The notes: a model not told the origin generated them from the sequence alone. 64,000 nucleotides of DNA from Stutzerimonas sp. S1 (GCF_025966695.1 NZ_JAOEIY010000001.1:630474-694473); one strand, 5' to 3'. Shown: positions 12,995 through 23,798, counted from the first letter of the stretch. Translations and numbers: made by a program.

Positions 12995-14778
12995 AGCTGC
13001 CGATGAAGCTGAGAACGCGGCTGTTTCTGGGGTTCTCGGCACTGATGACGGTGGCCCTGCTCGGCCTGCTGCTGGCGCTGGTCAGCGTGATGCAGATGGC
13101 CAAGAGTCAGGAGCACCTGATCCGCGACAACTTCGGCATCATCGAGCTCAACCAGCAACTGCGTCAGGCGTTGGGCAACCACCTGATCATCCTGCTGCGC
13201 GAGGAGCGCGACGACGAGGCGCTCGCTGAAGCACGCACGACATTCCAGGGCGCTCTCGAGCGCGGCATCGCCGAAGCGCGCAACGAGCAGGATCGCCAGG
13301 CCTACCAGAACATCGCCAGTGCCTACGCGGGCTTTCTCCGGGAGTTGAATACTCCGCGCAGCGAGCCCTGGACCCTGCTGGAAGAGAATACCCTGAGCCA
13401 GGCGTTCAACCAGGTGCGCAGCCTGATGGTGGACATGCAACAGAGCGCCTACGCGACGATTCGCGACACCGAGGTGCGCAGTCGCGAACGCGCCATGATG
13501 CTCGCGGCCCTGCTCGGCCTGACCGGCGTCGCGGTCCTGCTGATCGGCTTCGTCACTGCGCACGGTTTCGCCCGCCGCTTCGGCGCGCCCATCGAACGGC
13601 TGTCTGCCGCAGCCGATCAGATCGGCCGCGGCGACTTTGCCATCGACCTGCCCACTTCACCGATTGCCGAGCTGTCGTCGCTGAGTCGCCGTTTCGGCTT
13701 GATGGCGCAGGCGTTGCACCAGTTCAAGCAGACCAACGTGGAAGCACTGGTCAACGGCCAGCAGCGCCTGCAGGCACTGCTCGACAGCATTGACGACGGC
13801 CTGCTGATCATCGACCGGCATGGCTGCCTGGAACACGCCAACCCGGTGGCGCAGCGCCAGCTCGCCTGGGAAAGCGAACATCTCGGCCTGAGCCTCGGCC
13901 AGGCGCTCGGCTCTCCGGAACTGGACGAGGCCGCACGCCTGGTGCTGGACGACAAGCCGCTCGCCGGTCCGCCCCAGGACCTGGTGATCGAGGCTGACGG
14001 CGAACGACGCCTGCTGGCCTGGCGCATGAGCCCGGTGAACCACCATGACGGCAGCATCAGCGGCGCGGTGATGGTGCTGCACGACGTCACCGACCAGCGC
14101 ACCTTCGAACGCGTACGCAACGAGTTCGTGCTGCGCGCTTCGCACGAGCTGCGCACCCCGGTGACCGGCATGCAGATGGCCTTCAGCCTGTTGCGCGAGC
14201 GCCTGCACTATCCGGAAAACAGCCGCGAATCCGACCTGCTCAGCACCGTGCACGAGGAGATGCAGCGCCTGGTGCGGCTGATCAACGACCTGCTGAATTT
14301 CTCGCGCTACCAGAGTGGCCAGCAGAAGCTCGAGCTGGTGCAGTGCGATGTCCCGCAGCTGCTCGAGGATGCCCGCCAGCGTTTCCTGGTGTCCGCCGCC
14401 GAGCGCGACATCGAGCTGAAGCTGGAGCTGCAGCTGCCACTGCCCAGTCTGCTGCTGGATCGTCAGCAGATCGAGCGGCTGCTCGACAACCTGCTAAGCA
14501 ACGCGCTGCGCCATACACCGACCGGCGGCGAGGTGCGGCTGCTGGCGCGCCATCACGGCGAGCGGATGATCCTCAGCGTCGAGGACAACGGTGAGGGCAT
14601 ACCCTACAGCCAGCAGGCACGCATCTTCGAACCGTTCGTACAGATCGGCCGGCGCCGCGGCGGCGCCGGACTGGGCCTCGCGCTGTGCAAGGAAATCGCC
14701 CAGCTGCATGGCGGGCGCATCGGCGTGCACTCGCGCATCGGCCACGGCACCATTTTCTACGTCGCCTTGCCGATCTGA
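12991..14778 (+). CDS. kinB: Sensor histidine kinase KinB
   Basis: Inner-membrane kinase of 595 residues. TM helices at about 11-33 and 168-190 bracket a periplasmic helical domain; HAMP (about 190-245), PAS (about 258-370), HisKA with H385 (ASHELRTP) and an HATPase with N box (NALRHTP), DNGEGIP and GGAGLGLALCKE follow. H385 and P390 coincide with the phosphatase/kinase residues known in P. aeruginosa KinB. It should phosphorylate and dephosphorylate AlgB, whose gene overlaps its start by 4 nt. No anomaly is visible. Confidence 0.95.
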
Positions 14779-14782
14779 CGCA

Positions 14783-15562
14783 TCACCCGGCGCCGTTGAG
14801 CACCTGCAGCAGCGCCGCGGTCTCGGCATCCGGCTCGCCATCGAAGCGGGTCGGGCGGTACTTCATCTGGAAGGCGGCGAGCACGTTGCGAGTCTCTTCG
14901 TCCAGCTGACCGTGACGCGGAACCTTGTAACCCTGCTGCGCCAGCGCCGCCTGAAACCAGGCGATATCCGGCAACGCGCCGGCAAAGTGCACCTGTTGTG
15001 CCGCCACTGCCGCAGCATCCGGCCACGGCAGCAGACCGGCATCGGCCAGACGCTTCCACGGGAACAGCGGACCGGGATCGACCTTGCGCTGCGGGGCGAT
15101 GTCGCTGTGGCCGATGATGGCACCGGGCTTGAGCCCGTGACGCTGCATGATGTCCTTGAGCAGCAGCACCAGCACATCGATCTGCTGGTCGGAATAGGGA
15201 TACCAGAGCCGGCGTCCGTCGCTGCTCTCGACGTAGCCGCGATTGACCAGCTCGATGCCGATGGAGCTGGAGTTCAGCCAGGTCCGCCCGGTCCATTCGC
15301 TTTCCCCGGCATGCCAGGCGCGCCGGTTCTCGTCGACCAGGCGGTAGATGGTCGCCGGAGCGTCGCCGATCAGGTAGTGACTGCTCACTTCGCCCTCGGT
15401 CAGCAGTGCCAGCGAACGCGGCAGATCACTGGAGGTGTAATGCAGGACGATGAACTGCGCACGGCTGTCCTGGCCGACAGCGCTGTAGCGGGTGTCAATC
15501 TTCGGCCCGCCAGCACAGCCGGCCAGCAACAGAACAAGCGCGGCAAGGCTGACGATTCTCAT
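14783..15562 (-). CDS. N-acetylmuramoyl-L-alanine amidase, AmpDh-type lipoprotein
   Basis: A 259-residue zinc amidase of the Amidase_2 family. The signal peptide ends in a lipobox LLAGC (lipidated C16), so it is a lipoprotein of the periplasm. The catalytic fold shows VLHYTS (first Zn histidine), SSHYLIG, SSSIGIELVN and GHSDIAPQRKVDPGPLFPW, which carries the second His and the third ligand. The C-terminal about 65 residues form a PG_binding_1 domain. AmpDh2/AmpDh3 homologues cleave stem peptides from murein during recycling and affect AmpC regulation. The gene converges on kinB with only 4 nt between them. Confidence 0.9.
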   Translation of the reverse strand: MRIVSLAALVLLLAGCAGGPKIDTRYSAVGQDSRAQFIVLHYTSSDLPRSLALLTEGEVSSHYLIGDAPATIYRLVDENRRAWHAGESEWTGRTWLNSSSIGIELVNRGYVESSDGRRLWYPYSDQQIDVLVLLLKDIMQRHGLKPGAIIGHSDIAPQRKVDPGPLFPWKRLADAGLLPWPDAAAVAAQQVHFAGALPDIAWFQAALAQQGYKVPRHGQLDEETRNVLAAFQMKYRPTRFDGEPDAETAALLQVLNGAG

Positions 15563-15670
15563 GATTGGCCTCTGGTCGACTGCTGGATGACCCAGATTGG
15601 AATGCCGCGCACGGCTGCGCGCGAGGTCGCGATTATACGCAGCGGGCTTGGTTGATCACAGACCGTTCGG

Positions 15671-17506
15671 TCAGCCGAACTCGACCCGGTTGCGCCCGGC
15701 ATCCTTCGCCCGGTATAGCGCCAGGTCGGCGCGTTCGAAGACCTGCTCGGGGGTGTCGCCGCTGGCGAAGGCGCTCAGGCCGGCCGAGAAGGTGATCTGC
15801 ACCCGCTCGCCCTTGAAGTGGAACGGGCAGGCGTCGATGCCACTGCGCAGGGCCTCGAGCACCTTGAGTCCGGCGTCAATCGACGTGGCAGGCAGCAGCA
15901 GGACGAACTCCTCGCCACCGAAGCGGGCGATGAAATCGGTCTTGCGCAGGCGCTTCTGCAATTCGCTGCCGATGATCTTCAGCACGCGATCTCCGGCGAG
16001 GTGGCCGTAACCGTCATTGATCCGCTTGAAGTGATCGACGTCGACCACTGCCAGCAGCAGATCGCCGCCGTAACGCTGCCAGCGTGCCGCTTCCAGCGTC
16101 AGGCGCTCGTTCCAGGCGGCGCGATTGGGCAGGCCGGTGAGGCTGTCGAGCAACGCCTTCTGCCGCTGCTCTTCCAGATGACCCCGCAGGCCCTGCGCGG
16201 CCTGCTCCAGGCTACCGACGCGACCGGTCAACTGCTGCAGGCGCTCGCCAAGCTCGCGCTCATGCTCGCTACGCTGTTGCTGATAAGCGTCCACGGTCTG
16301 CAGCAGACCGTCCAACCGAGCCTCCACCACGCGCTTGAGGCTGGGCAGGTCGGTAGCCTGGCGCATGCTGCTGTGGAGTCCGTCGACCTGCTCGCGCAGT
16401 TCGCTGTCCAGTGCCTCGGCGGTCCGCTGAGTCTCGGCGTGGCCATCGTGGGCGGCAATCAGATTTTCCTGCATCGCCACCAGCCGCGCGTTGAGCGTTT
16501 GCAGGAAACTTTCGAATTCATGCTGATCACGGTCACTGACTGCCAGCAGCAGGACCGCCAGGTCATCCAGCACAGGGACCAGCTCATACCAGTTCAGACC
16601 GCGCTGAATGCGCTCGCGCAAGGCCACGGCCTGCGCCTGGTGAGGCTCCGGCAAATGCAGGCCGTCGAGCAGTCCGTTGAGCGCCGCCTCGACGCGCTCG
16701 GCAACCACGCTATAAGCCGGTTCCGGCGCATCCGGCAAGGCACTGGCAAGATCCTCAAGCGGCTGCGGCGCCAGCTCGTCGTTCGCCAGCTCCGTCGCGG
16801 TTGATGGCTCCGCCGCCGCCGACAGGTCGTCCGGTGCTGGTGCTGCTGTCGGACCATCCCCGGCTGTCTGAGCCTCTGCCTGCGGCGGCAGCCCCACGTG
16901 CACCGATTCGTCATCGGCATCCGGCGAGCCCGGTAGTTCGGGCGCATCCGCTGCCTGGCCGTGCTCCGCTGCCAGCGACAGCGTCTCGCGATTGCCGAAC
17001 AGGCGGCGCAGGAAACCACCCGATACGGCCGCGGGATGCCCCTGAGCGACCAACGCCCGGCGTTGCAGTTCGCTTAACTCGCCCAGCAGCGCCGGCAGCT
17101 CGCGCAGCCGTGCCGCACGTTGATCGAGCTGCTTGGCGAATCGTTTGAGTGGCTTGCGAATCTCGTTCGGAGGCGACATCGCCAGCAGCTGATTCACCAG
17201 GCCGTGCAACGCTTCGGCGAGCCGGCGCGTCCGTTCCTGACGCTGACGATCCGAATCCAGCGCGGCCTTTTCCAGGCGCGGCACCAGCGTACTGAGACCA
17301 TCATCCAGATCACCTTCACGCAGCACCTCGCGCATCTGCTGCAGGCAGCGCTCCACCGCCGGATCGGCCCCCTCGACCACCAGGCTGCTGCGCACCAGGC
17401 TGCGGCGTAGCAGGTCGACACGCTGTTCCCACCGCTGCTCGACCTGCTCCTGCTGCTCAAGCAGTTGCAGGTACTTCTCCTTCCAGCGTTCGGCCTCCAC
17501 GCTCAT
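15671..17506 (-). CDS. Diguanylate cyclase (DgcH-like) with long helical N-terminus
   Basis: Cytoplasmic protein of 611 residues. The first about 440 residues lack TM segments and form long charged helices (likely coiled coils) interrupted by a low-complexity acidic/alanine-proline region (about 175-250). The GGDEF domain follows: LLDSLTGLPNRAAWNERL, VDVDHFKRINDGYGHLAGD, and the active GGEEF at 530-534. RKTD at 521-524 is an intact inhibitory I-site, so c-di-GMP feedback is expected. It should synthesise c-di-GMP. Position between the amidase and EEP-family genes matches the Pseudomonas DgcH locus. Its start overlaps the stop of the upstream gene by 4 nt. Confidence 0.9.
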   Translation of the reverse strand: MSVEAERWKEKYLQLLEQQEQVEQRWEQRVDLLRRSLVRSSLVVEGADPAVERCLQQMREVLREGDLDDGLSTLVPRLEKAALDSDRQRQERTRRLAEALHGLVNQLLAMSPPNEIRKPLKRFAKQLDQRAARLRELPALLGELSELQRRALVAQGHPAAVSGGFLRRLFGNRETLSLAAEHGQAADAPELPGSPDADDESVHVGLPPQAEAQTAGDGPTAAPAPDDLSAAAEPSTATELANDELAPQPLEDLASALPDAPEPAYSVVAERVEAALNGLLDGLHLPEPHQAQAVALRERIQRGLNWYELVPVLDDLAVLLLAVSDRDQHEFESFLQTLNARLVAMQENLIAAHDGHAETQRTAEALDSELREQVDGLHSSMRQATDLPSLKRVVEARLDGLLQTVDAYQQQRSEHERELGERLQQLTGRVGSLEQAAQGLRGHLEEQRQKALLDSLTGLPNRAAWNERLTLEAARWQRYGGDLLLAVVDVDHFKRINDGYGHLAGDRVLKIIGSELQKRLRKTDFIARFGGEEFVLLLPATSIDAGLKVLEALRSGIDACPFHFKGERVQITFSAGLSAFASGDTPEQVFERADLALYRAKDAGRNRVEFG

Positions 17507-18372
17507 AGCGCGCCCCCGCGGGTAACTGGCAGCCTGTCACCATGCAGCGCGTCCGGCAGACGGATTTCCATCGCCACCGGCAGATGATCGGAGATCGGCA
17601 GCGGCAGCACCTCGACCCGCTCGAGCGCCAGGCTCGGACTGAGCAGGATATGGTCCAGACAGCGTTGCGGACGCCAGCTGGGGAAGGTCGCCTCGATTTG
17701 CGGCGCCAGCAGGCCGAGATCGCGTAAAGGAGAGTTTTCCAGCAGATCGCTGGCATGCGTGTTCATGTCACCCATCAGCACCTGATGCCGATAACCGCCA
17801 ATCAGCTCGCGGATATAGGCCAGCTGGCGCACCCGCGTCCGCCCGCCCAGCGCCAGGTGCATCATGACCACCACCAGTGCGTCCTCACCCTCGCCAAAGC
17901 GCAGCAGAATCGCACCGCGCCCGGACGGGCCAGGCAATGGATGATCTTCCAGCTCCCTCGGCGCAAGACGACTGAGCACGCCGTTGCTGTGCTGAGCGAA
18001 GCGTCCGAGGTTGCGATTGAGCTGCTGATACCAGTAAGGAAAGGCGCCAAGCTGCGCGAGGTGTTCGACCTGATTGACGTAGCCGGAACGCAGGCTGCCA
18101 CCATCGACTTCCTGCAACGCAACCAGGTCATATTCGCCGAGCAGTGCACCGATACGCTGCAGGTTCAACGCGCGCCCCGGATGCGGCAGCAGATGCTGCC
18201 AGCTGCGGGTCAGGTAATGATGGAAACGCTCCGTGCTGATGCCGACCTGAATATTGAAACTCAGCAGGCGCAGGCGCCCATCCGCCGGCAGGCCGCTGTG
18301 CGGCGGGCACTGCGGATTGACGCGCGCCTGGCCCGAAGCGGCCGGGCGCGATGGATACCAGCGCCGCAGCAT
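17503..18372 (-). CDS. Endonuclease/exonuclease/phosphatase (EEP) family protein
   Basis: A 289-residue member of the EEP superfamily. Diagnostic pieces are present in order: LRLLSFNIQ, VALQEVDG, MMHLALG, LMGDMNTHASD and ISDHLPVAMEI, which supply the metal-binding Asn, Glu, Asp and the catalytic Asp-His. There is no signal peptide, so it is likely cytoplasmic; the substrate could be DNA, RNA or a phospholipid and cannot be assigned. The start at 18372 is taken because it follows the dsbA stop by 7 nt and removes an overlap with dsbA. The stop overlaps the diguanylate cyclase start (ATGA), so they are probably co-transcribed. Confidence 0.85.
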   Translation of the reverse strand: MLRRWYPSRPAASGQARVNPQCPPHSGLPADGRLRLLSFNIQVGISTERFHHYLTRSWQHLLPHPGRALNLQRIGALLGEYDLVALQEVDGGSLRSGYVNQVEHLAQLGAFPYWYQQLNRNLGRFAQHSNGVLSRLAPRELEDHPLPGPSGRGAILLRFGEGEDALVVVMMHLALGGRTRVRQLAYIRELIGGYRHQVLMGDMNTHASDLLENSPLRDLGLLAPQIEATFPSWRPQRCLDHILLSPSLALERVEVLPLPISDHLPVAMEIRLPDALHGDRLPVTRGGAL

Positions 18373-18379
18373 GGCCGGC

Positions 18380-19009
18380 CTACCGCGCGGTGCGTTCTTT
18401 TTCGATGAGGAAGTCGGCCACTTCCAACGTGCGCTGCGGGCCACCGGCCGAACCGAGATCGAAGCGGTATTTGCCATTGACGATCAGCACCGGCACACCG
18501 GTGATCTGGTAGGCCATGCCAAGCTTCTTCGCCTGCTCTACCCGGCTCTTCACGCCGAAGGAGTTGAAAGCCTTGAGGAAAGCGTCCTTGTCGACCCCTT
18601 GTCCGGCAAGGAACTCGGCCATCTCCTCGGGCGTCGCCAGCTTCTTGCGCTCTTGGTGGTACGCGGCGAATACCGCATCGTGCACTTGTTTCTCCACACC
18701 CATCGACTCGAGTGTGATGAACAGCTGGCCGTGGGTGTTCCAGACACCGCCGAACATGGCGGGAATGCGCTTGAACACGACGTCCTCAGGCAGTTTTTCG
18801 ACCCACGGATTGATCACCGGCTCGAACTGGTAGCAGTGCGGGCAGCCATACCAGAACAGCTCGACCACCTCGATCTTGCCCGGCTCGGCAACCTGCACCG
18901 GGCTGCTCAGCACGTCATATTCCTTGCCTGCCTGGAAATCGGCGGCCAATGCCGGCAAGCCAAACAGACCCGCGGCAGCAAGAACAGCGGTGAGTACGAG
19001 TTTGCGCAT
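18380..19009 (-). CDS. dsbA: Periplasmic thiol:disulfide interchange protein DsbA
   Basis: A 209-residue thioredoxin-fold oxidase. The signal peptide (about 1-22) ends PALAADFQ. The active site C56-P-H-C59 sits in LFWYGCPHCYQFEP, exactly as in DsbA; the cis-proline loop is ITGVPVLIVNGKYR. It oxidises cysteine pairs of exported proteins and is re-oxidised by DsbB (not in this window). The ATG at 19009 is chosen because the signal peptide starts there; AGTCTTC-type sequence upstream includes an AGGAG core. The downstream EEP gene is only 7 nt away. Confidence 0.95.
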   Translation of the reverse strand: MRKLVLTAVLAAAGLFGLPALAADFQAGKEYDVLSSPVQVAEPGKIEVVELFWYGCPHCYQFEPVINPWVEKLPEDVVFKRIPAMFGGVWNTHGQLFITLESMGVEKQVHDAVFAAYHQERKKLATPEEMAEFLAGQGVDKDAFLKAFNSFGVKSRVEQAKKLGMAYQITGVPVLIVNGKYRFDLGSAGGPQRTLEVADFLIEKERTAR

Positions 19010-19131
19010 GGAAGACTCCTGTGAACGACGGACAATGACACGGCAGGCTGCAGTAAAACGCACCGACTCACCAGTGCTTTCCACATCCGACTTGCAACAT
19101 AACGTGGCCGCCATTGTAGCGACGACAAAAA

Positions 19132-19170
19132 GAAAAAAGGGCGGCCAGCCTCACGGCCAGGTCGCCCTCT
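19132..19170 (-). terminator. Intrinsic terminator after cytochrome c4 gene
   Basis: On the minus strand AGGGCG and CGCCCT plus inner GGCC/GGCC arms form a GC-rich hairpin followed by TTTTTTCTTTTT. It lies just after the cytochrome gene and before dsbA, separating the two transcripts. Confidence 0.8.
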
Positions 19171-19195
19171 TAGCGGATCGCCTGTCAGCTGACTG

Positions 19196-19828
19196 TCAGT
19201 GCAGACCCTGGATGTAGCTCGACAAGGCCTGAATGTCCTTGTTGCTCAGCTTGGCCGCGATGCCACGCATGATCATGGTGTCGCCGTCGTTGGTGCGGTT
19301 GCCTTCACGGAAATCGGTCAGCTGCTTGGCTGTGTAGGCAGCGTGCTGGCCGCCCAGTTGCGGGAAGCCTGCCAGATCGTTGCCCACGCCATTCGGCGCG
19401 TGACAGCCGGTGCAGGCGGGCATGCCGACATCCACCTTGCCACCGCGGAAGAGCTTCTCGCCCTGCTTGACCAGCGCTGGGTCGGCCATGCCGACGGTAG
19501 GCTTCTGGCTGGCGAAGTAGGCGGCAAGGTCGGCCAGATCCTGGTCGCTCAGCGGATCGAGCATGCCGGTCATTTCCAGCACCTTGCGTCCGACGCCTTC
19601 AGCCGCACCCGGGGTGCTGCCGGCCTTGATGTCCTGCATCTGCTTGAGCAGATAACGCTCGCCCTGGCCGGCGAGTTTCGGGAAGTTCGGCGCCGGGCTG
19701 TTGCCGTCGACGCCATGGCAGGCGCCACACACTGCGGCTTTGCCCTGACCAGCTTCGGCGTCTCCAGCCGCGTGGGCCATACCGGTGATGCCAAGGGTCA
19801 ACAGCAGACTCACGAGTACTTTGTTCAT
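19196..19828 (-). CDS. cc4: Dihaem cytochrome c4
   Basis: Periplasmic cytochrome of 210 residues with a signal peptide (about 1-20, ending GMAHA). Two haem-attachment motifs, C34-GAC-H38 and C139-TGC-H143, lie in two duplicated cytochrome c domains (GKAAVCGACHG and GMPACTGCHAPNG). Each has downstream methionine ligand candidates. Cytochrome c4 shuttles electrons to terminal oxidases such as cbb3. The ATG at 19828 is preferred because it gives a standard signal peptide; another ATG lies 12 nt upstream. The location next to dsbA and engB is typical for Pseudomonas. Confidence 0.93.
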   Translation of the reverse strand: MNKVLVSLLLTLGITGMAHAAGDAEAGQGKAAVCGACHGVDGNSPAPNFPKLAGQGERYLLKQMQDIKAGSTPGAAEGVGRKVLEMTGMLDPLSDQDLADLAAYFASQKPTVGMADPALVKQGEKLFRGGKVDVGMPACTGCHAPNGVGNDLAGFPQLGGQHAAYTAKQLTDFREGNRTNDGDTMIMRGIAAKLSNKDIQALSSYIQGLH

Positions 19829-20082
19829 CAGCTCATCCAACTACGGCTAAGGGTTATAAGGGAATCTATCGGCTCGCTCGCCGCCCACAGGCTACGGCAA
19901 TGCTCGTTATGGTGGCATACCGGACTCAGGCCGGACAGACGCGCTACTCTTGGCCGGAGCCGGCGCGCGTGCTCCCGGCTGGACAAGACCAAAGCGCACA
20001 CAAAATCTGCGGCATTATATACTTCCGTTCCTGAAACGGAAATGAACCATTGCCGCACCCCCGCGCACTCACCGGAACGACC

Positions 20083-20736
20083 ATGCTCCCGAAAAACCCG
20101 ATTCTCGGCCTCTGCCAGCAAGCCACTTTCATGATCAGCGCCGCCAAGGTCGATCAATGCCCGGCCGACGAAGGCCTGGAAGTCGCTTTCGCTGGTCGCT
20201 CGAACGCCGGCAAGTCCAGTGCGCTGAACACCCTGACCCATGCCAATCTCGCCCGAACCTCGAAGACGCCGGGCCGCACGCAACTGCTGAACTTTTTCCG
20301 CCTGGATGACGAACGGCGCCTGGTCGACCTGCCCGGTTACGGCTACGCGAAGGTGCCGATCCCGCTCAAGCAGCACTGGCAGCGCCATCTGGAGGCGTAC
20401 CTAGGCAGCCGTGAGAGTCTGGCTGGGGTGTTCTTGATGATGGATATCCGCCATCCGCTGACCGAGTTTGACCGGATGATGCTGGACTGGGCGAGCGCCA
20501 GCCAGATGCCGCTGCATATCCTGCTGACCAAGTCCGACAAACTGGCCTTCGGTGCGGCGAAGACCGCCCTGTTGGCGATTCAGCGCGACATTCAAAAAGG
20601 CTGGGGCGCGGACGTCAGCGTTCAGCTGTTCTCCGCGCCTAAGCGGCAAGGCGTCGAAGAAGCGCAACTGGTGCTGGCGAGCTGGCTTGGGTTGCTGGGT
20701 GAGGCATCCGACGAAGAGCAAGCGCCTGAAGCGTAG
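20083..20736 (+). CDS. engB: Ribosome biogenesis GTPase EngB (YihA/YsxC)
   Basis: TrmE-Era-EngA-EngB family GTPase of 217 residues. The G motifs are GRSNAGKSS (G1), TPGRTQ (G2 region), DLPGYGYA (G3), TKSDK (G4) and SAPK (G5). EngB takes part in assembly of the 50S subunit and is essential in many bacteria. The start at 20083 gives the family N-terminus ([10 protein letters not shown]); only a weak GGAA ribosome site precedes it. It is divergent from the cytochrome c4 gene and converges on gcvP across a REP-like repeat cluster. Confidence 0.94.
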   Translation: MLPKNPILGLCQQATFMISAAKVDQCPADEGLEVAFAGRSNAGKSSALNTLTHANLARTSKTPGRTQLLNFFRLDDERRLVDLPGYGYAKVPIPLKQHWQRHLEAYLGSRESLAGVFLMMDIRHPLTEFDRMMLDWASASQMPLHILLTKSDKLAFGAAKTALLAIQRDIQKGWGADVSVQLFSAPKRQGVEEAQLVLASWLGLLGEASDEEQAPEA

Positions 20737-20774
20737 GGTAATTCAGGGTCACCGAACCATCGAACTGGACCTCC

Positions 20775-20804
20775 GGTGGATGTAAAAAGCGACATCCACC
20801 CTAC
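20775..20804 (-). repeat. REP-like palindrome headed by GTAG (copy 1 of cluster)
   Basis: On the minus strand: GTAG, then GGTGGATGT, loop, ACATCCACC. Same core as the copy at 8572. It lies in the engB-gcvP convergent gap. Confidence 0.65.
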
Positions 20805-20848
20805 GATGAGTCCGTCTGCAATCCCTGGAAGCGTCCAGGTCGCCGCAT

Positions 20849-20909
20849 GGCGGATGACGCTTCAGCGATTCACCGCACAGGCGGGTGTGAAAAGCCACAC
20901 CCACCCTGC
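20849..20909 (-). repeat. Degenerate REP-like palindromes (copies 2 and 3 of cluster)
   Basis: Two further dyads follow copy 1: an imperfect GCGG-TGA/TCA-CCGC pair at about 20849-20877 and GGCGGGTGTG/CACACCCACC at 20880-20905 with the head GCAG instead of GTAG (minus strand). Spacing and similarity suggest a BIME-like array. Confidence 0.5.
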
Positions 20910-20921
20910 GATCAGCGCAGC

Positions 20922-23798
20922 TCACTCGCGATAGGCGTCCACCGGTACGCAGGCGCAAAACAGGTTGCGATCGCCGTAGACATTGTCGACCCGATTTACC
21001 GTCGGCCAGTACTTGTGCGCCCGTGCATGCGCACTCGGCGTCACCGCTTCAGCGATGCTGTACGGGCGATCCCATTCGCCAATGACGTCGGCGAGTGTAT
21101 GCGGCGCCCGCACCAGTGGATTGTCATCCGTCGGCCACTCGCCATCCTGCACCTTGGCGATCTCGGCACGGATGTTCAGCATGGCTTCGACGAAACGATC
21201 CAGCTCGGCCTTCGACTCGCTCTCGGTAGGCTCGATCATCAGCGTACCGGGTACCGGGAAGGACATGGTCGGCGCGTGGAAGCCATAGTCCATCAGACGC
21301 TTGGCAACGTCCTCCTCGCTGATCCCGGTCTGCGCCTTGAGCGGGCGCAGGTCGAGGATGCACTCGTGGGCCACGCGACCGTTGCGGCCACTGTAGAGCA
21401 CCGGGAAGGCACCGCCGAGGCGATTGGCCAGGTAGTTGGCGCCGAGGATGGCTACCTCGGTAGCATCGTGCAGTTGCGGCCCCATCATGGCGATGTACAT
21501 CCAGCTGATCGGCAGGATGCTCGCGCTGCCCCAGGGCGCCGCGCTCACCGCGCCGTTGCCGGCACGCGGACCTTCCAGCTCGACCACCGGATGGTTGGCG
21601 ACGAAAGGTGCAAGATGCGCCTTGACGCCAATCGGCCCCATCCCTGGGCCGCCGCCGCCGTGGGGGATGCAGAAAGTCTTGTGCAGGTTCATGTGCGAAA
21701 CGTCTGCGCCGATATCCGCCGGTCGCGCCAGACCGACCTGAGCGTTGAGGTTGGCGCCATCCATGTAGACCTGCCCGCCGTGGGCATGGATTGCCGCGCA
21801 GATTTCGCGCACGTTCTCTTCATAAACCCCGTGGGTCGACGGATAGGTGATCATCAGGCAGGACAGCCGATCGCCGGCCTCGGTCGCCTTGCGCTGGAGA
21901 TCTTCAAGATCGACGTTTCCGCCCTTATCGCACTCGACGATGACCACCCGCATGCTGGCCATTTGCGCCGAAGCGGGGTTGGTGCCATGAGCCGAGGATG
22001 GAATCAGGCAGATATCGCGCTGCGTTTCGCCACGGCTTTCGTGGTACTGGCGGATCGCCAACAGCCCGGCGTACTCACCCTGCGCACCGGAGTTGGGCTG
22101 CATGCTGATCGCATCGAAGCCGGTGATCGCGCATAACCAGTCTTCCAGCTCGGCGATCATCCGCGTGTAGCCCAGCGCCTGCGCGCGCGGTGCGAAGGGA
22201 TGCAGGTTGGCAAACTCCGGCCAGGTGATCGGAATCATCTCGCTGGTGGCGTTGAGCTTCATGGTGCAGGAACCGAGCGGAATCATCGCCTGGTTCAGCG
22301 CCAGGTCCTTGTTCTCCAGCTGCTTGAGGTAACGCAGCATCTCGGTTTCGCTGTGATGCGAGTTGAACACCGGGTGACTCAGGTAACCGCTGCCGCGGCG
22401 CAGCTCCTCGGGAATCCCCATAGGCGGCTCGGCGGCATCCAGTTCAGCGATTTCCAGGCCGTGATCGGCGCCGAGGAAGATGGCCAACAGCTGCTCGACG
22501 GTGTGCTCGTCGCAGGTCTCATCCAGGCTCACGCCCAGCCGGCCGCGACCGAGAATACGCAGGTTGATGCGTGCGGCCTCGGCGCTCTCGATGATCGCGG
22601 TCTGCGCGCCACCGACCTCCAACGTCAGGGTGTCGAAGAAGTGCTGATTGAGGCGTTGAACACCGTGGCGCTCCAAGCCGGCCGCGAGAATCGCAGTCAG
22701 GCGATGCACGCGCTGGGCGATACGCTTGAGGCCCTGCGGGCCGTGGTAGACGGCATAGAAACCGGCGATGTTGGCCAGCAGCACCTGCGCCGTGCAGATG
22801 TTGGAATTGGCCTTCTCGCGGCGGATGTGCTGTTCGCGGGTCTGTAGCGCCATGCGCAACGCCGTGTTGCCGCGGGCGTCCTTGGACACGCCGATGATGC
22901 GCCCCGGCATGGCGCGCTTGAACTCGTCACGGGTGGCAAAGTACGCCGCATGCGGACCGCCGTAACCCATCGGCACGCCAAAACGCTGGGTCGAACCAAG
23001 CGCCACGTCGGCGCCCAACTCGCCCGGCGGGGTCAGCAGCAGCAGGCTGAGCAGGTCGGCCGCCACGCAGGCCAGCGCCTGCTGACGATGCAGCTGCTCG
23101 ATGACCGCGCGCAGGTCGCGGATCTCGCCGTGGGTATCCGGGTACTGCAGCAGCGCACCAAATACCTCCTTCCCGGCCAGCTCGTCCAGCGTGCCCACCA
23201 GCAGCTCGAAGCCGAACGCGGCGGCACGGGTCTGCACCACGGAGAGCGTCTGCGGATGACAGTTCTCCTCGACGAAGAAGCAGTTGCTCCTGCTCTTGGC
23301 GACGCGTCTGGCCAACGTCATGGCCTCGGCAGCGGCGGTAGCCTCGTCGAGCAGCGAAGCGTTGGCCAGGTCCAGACCAGTGAGGTCGATGGTCAGTTGC
23401 TGGAAATTCAGCAGCGCCTCCAGGCGTCCCTGGGCAATTTCCGGTTGGTAAGGCGTATAGGCGGTGTACCAGCCCGGATTTTCCAGCACGTTGCGCAGAA
23501 TAACCGGCGGGGTGATGGTGCCGTGGTAGCCCATGCCAATCAGGCTAGTCCACAGCTGGTTCTGTTCGGCATAGCCGCGCAACCGGGCCAGCGCGCCCTG
23601 CTCGTCCAGTGCTGGCGGCAGCGCCAGCTCGCCCTGCAAACGAATCGCCGGCGGCACGGTCTGGTCGATCAGTTCGGCACGACTACTCAGCCCGAGCGCC
23701 TCGAGCATCGACCGCTGCTCGCCTTCGTCCGGCCCGAGATGGCGACGCAGGAAGGCATCGGGTTGCTGGAGTTGGGAAAGATTCGGCATGTGCGGCAT
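20922..23798 (-). CDS. gcvP: Glycine dehydrogenase (decarboxylating), P-protein
   Basis: P-protein of 958 residues, the expected full length for the single-chain bacterial enzyme. It decarboxylates glycine with PLP and passes the aminomethyl group to lipoyl-GcvH. The N-terminal half ([44 protein letters not shown]) and the C-terminal half with the PLP lysine motif [18 protein letters not shown] are both intact. It is last in the minus-strand order gcvT-gcvH-gcvP. A strong intrinsic terminator stands between gcvH and this gene. Two ATG codons 9 nt apart could start it; the first is given. Confidence 0.96.
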   Translation of the reverse strand: MPHMPNLSQLQQPDAFLRRHLGPDEGEQRSMLEALGLSSRAELIDQTVPPAIRLQGELALPPALDEQGALARLRGYAEQNQLWTSLIGMGYHGTITPPVILRNVLENPGWYTAYTPYQPEIAQGRLEALLNFQQLTIDLTGLDLANASLLDEATAAAEAMTLARRVAKSRSNCFFVEENCHPQTLSVVQTRAAAFGFELLVGTLDELAGKEVFGALLQYPDTHGEIRDLRAVIEQLHRQQALACVAADLLSLLLLTPPGELGADVALGSTQRFGVPMGYGGPHAAYFATRDEFKRAMPGRIIGVSKDARGNTALRMALQTREQHIRREKANSNICTAQVLLANIAGFYAVYHGPQGLKRIAQRVHRLTAILAAGLERHGVQRLNQHFFDTLTLEVGGAQTAIIESAEAARINLRILGRGRLGVSLDETCDEHTVEQLLAIFLGADHGLEIAELDAAEPPMGIPEELRRGSGYLSHPVFNSHHSETEMLRYLKQLENKDLALNQAMIPLGSCTMKLNATSEMIPITWPEFANLHPFAPRAQALGYTRMIAELEDWLCAITGFDAISMQPNSGAQGEYAGLLAIRQYHESRGETQRDICLIPSSAHGTNPASAQMASMRVVIVECDKGGNVDLEDLQRKATEAGDRLSCLMITYPSTHGVYEENVREICAAIHAHGGQVYMDGANLNAQVGLARPADIGADVSHMNLHKTFCIPHGGGGPGMGPIGVKAHLAPFVANHPVVELEGPRAGNGAVSAAPWGSASILPISWMYIAMMGPQLHDATEVAILGANYLANRLGGAFPVLYSGRNGRVAHECILDLRPLKAQTGISEEDVAKRLMDYGFHAPTMSFPVPGTLMIEPTESESKAELDRFVEAMLNIRAEIAKVQDGEWPTDDNPLVRAPHTLADVIGEWDRPYSIAEAVTPSAHARAHKYWPTVNRVDNVYGDRNLFCACVPVDAYRE

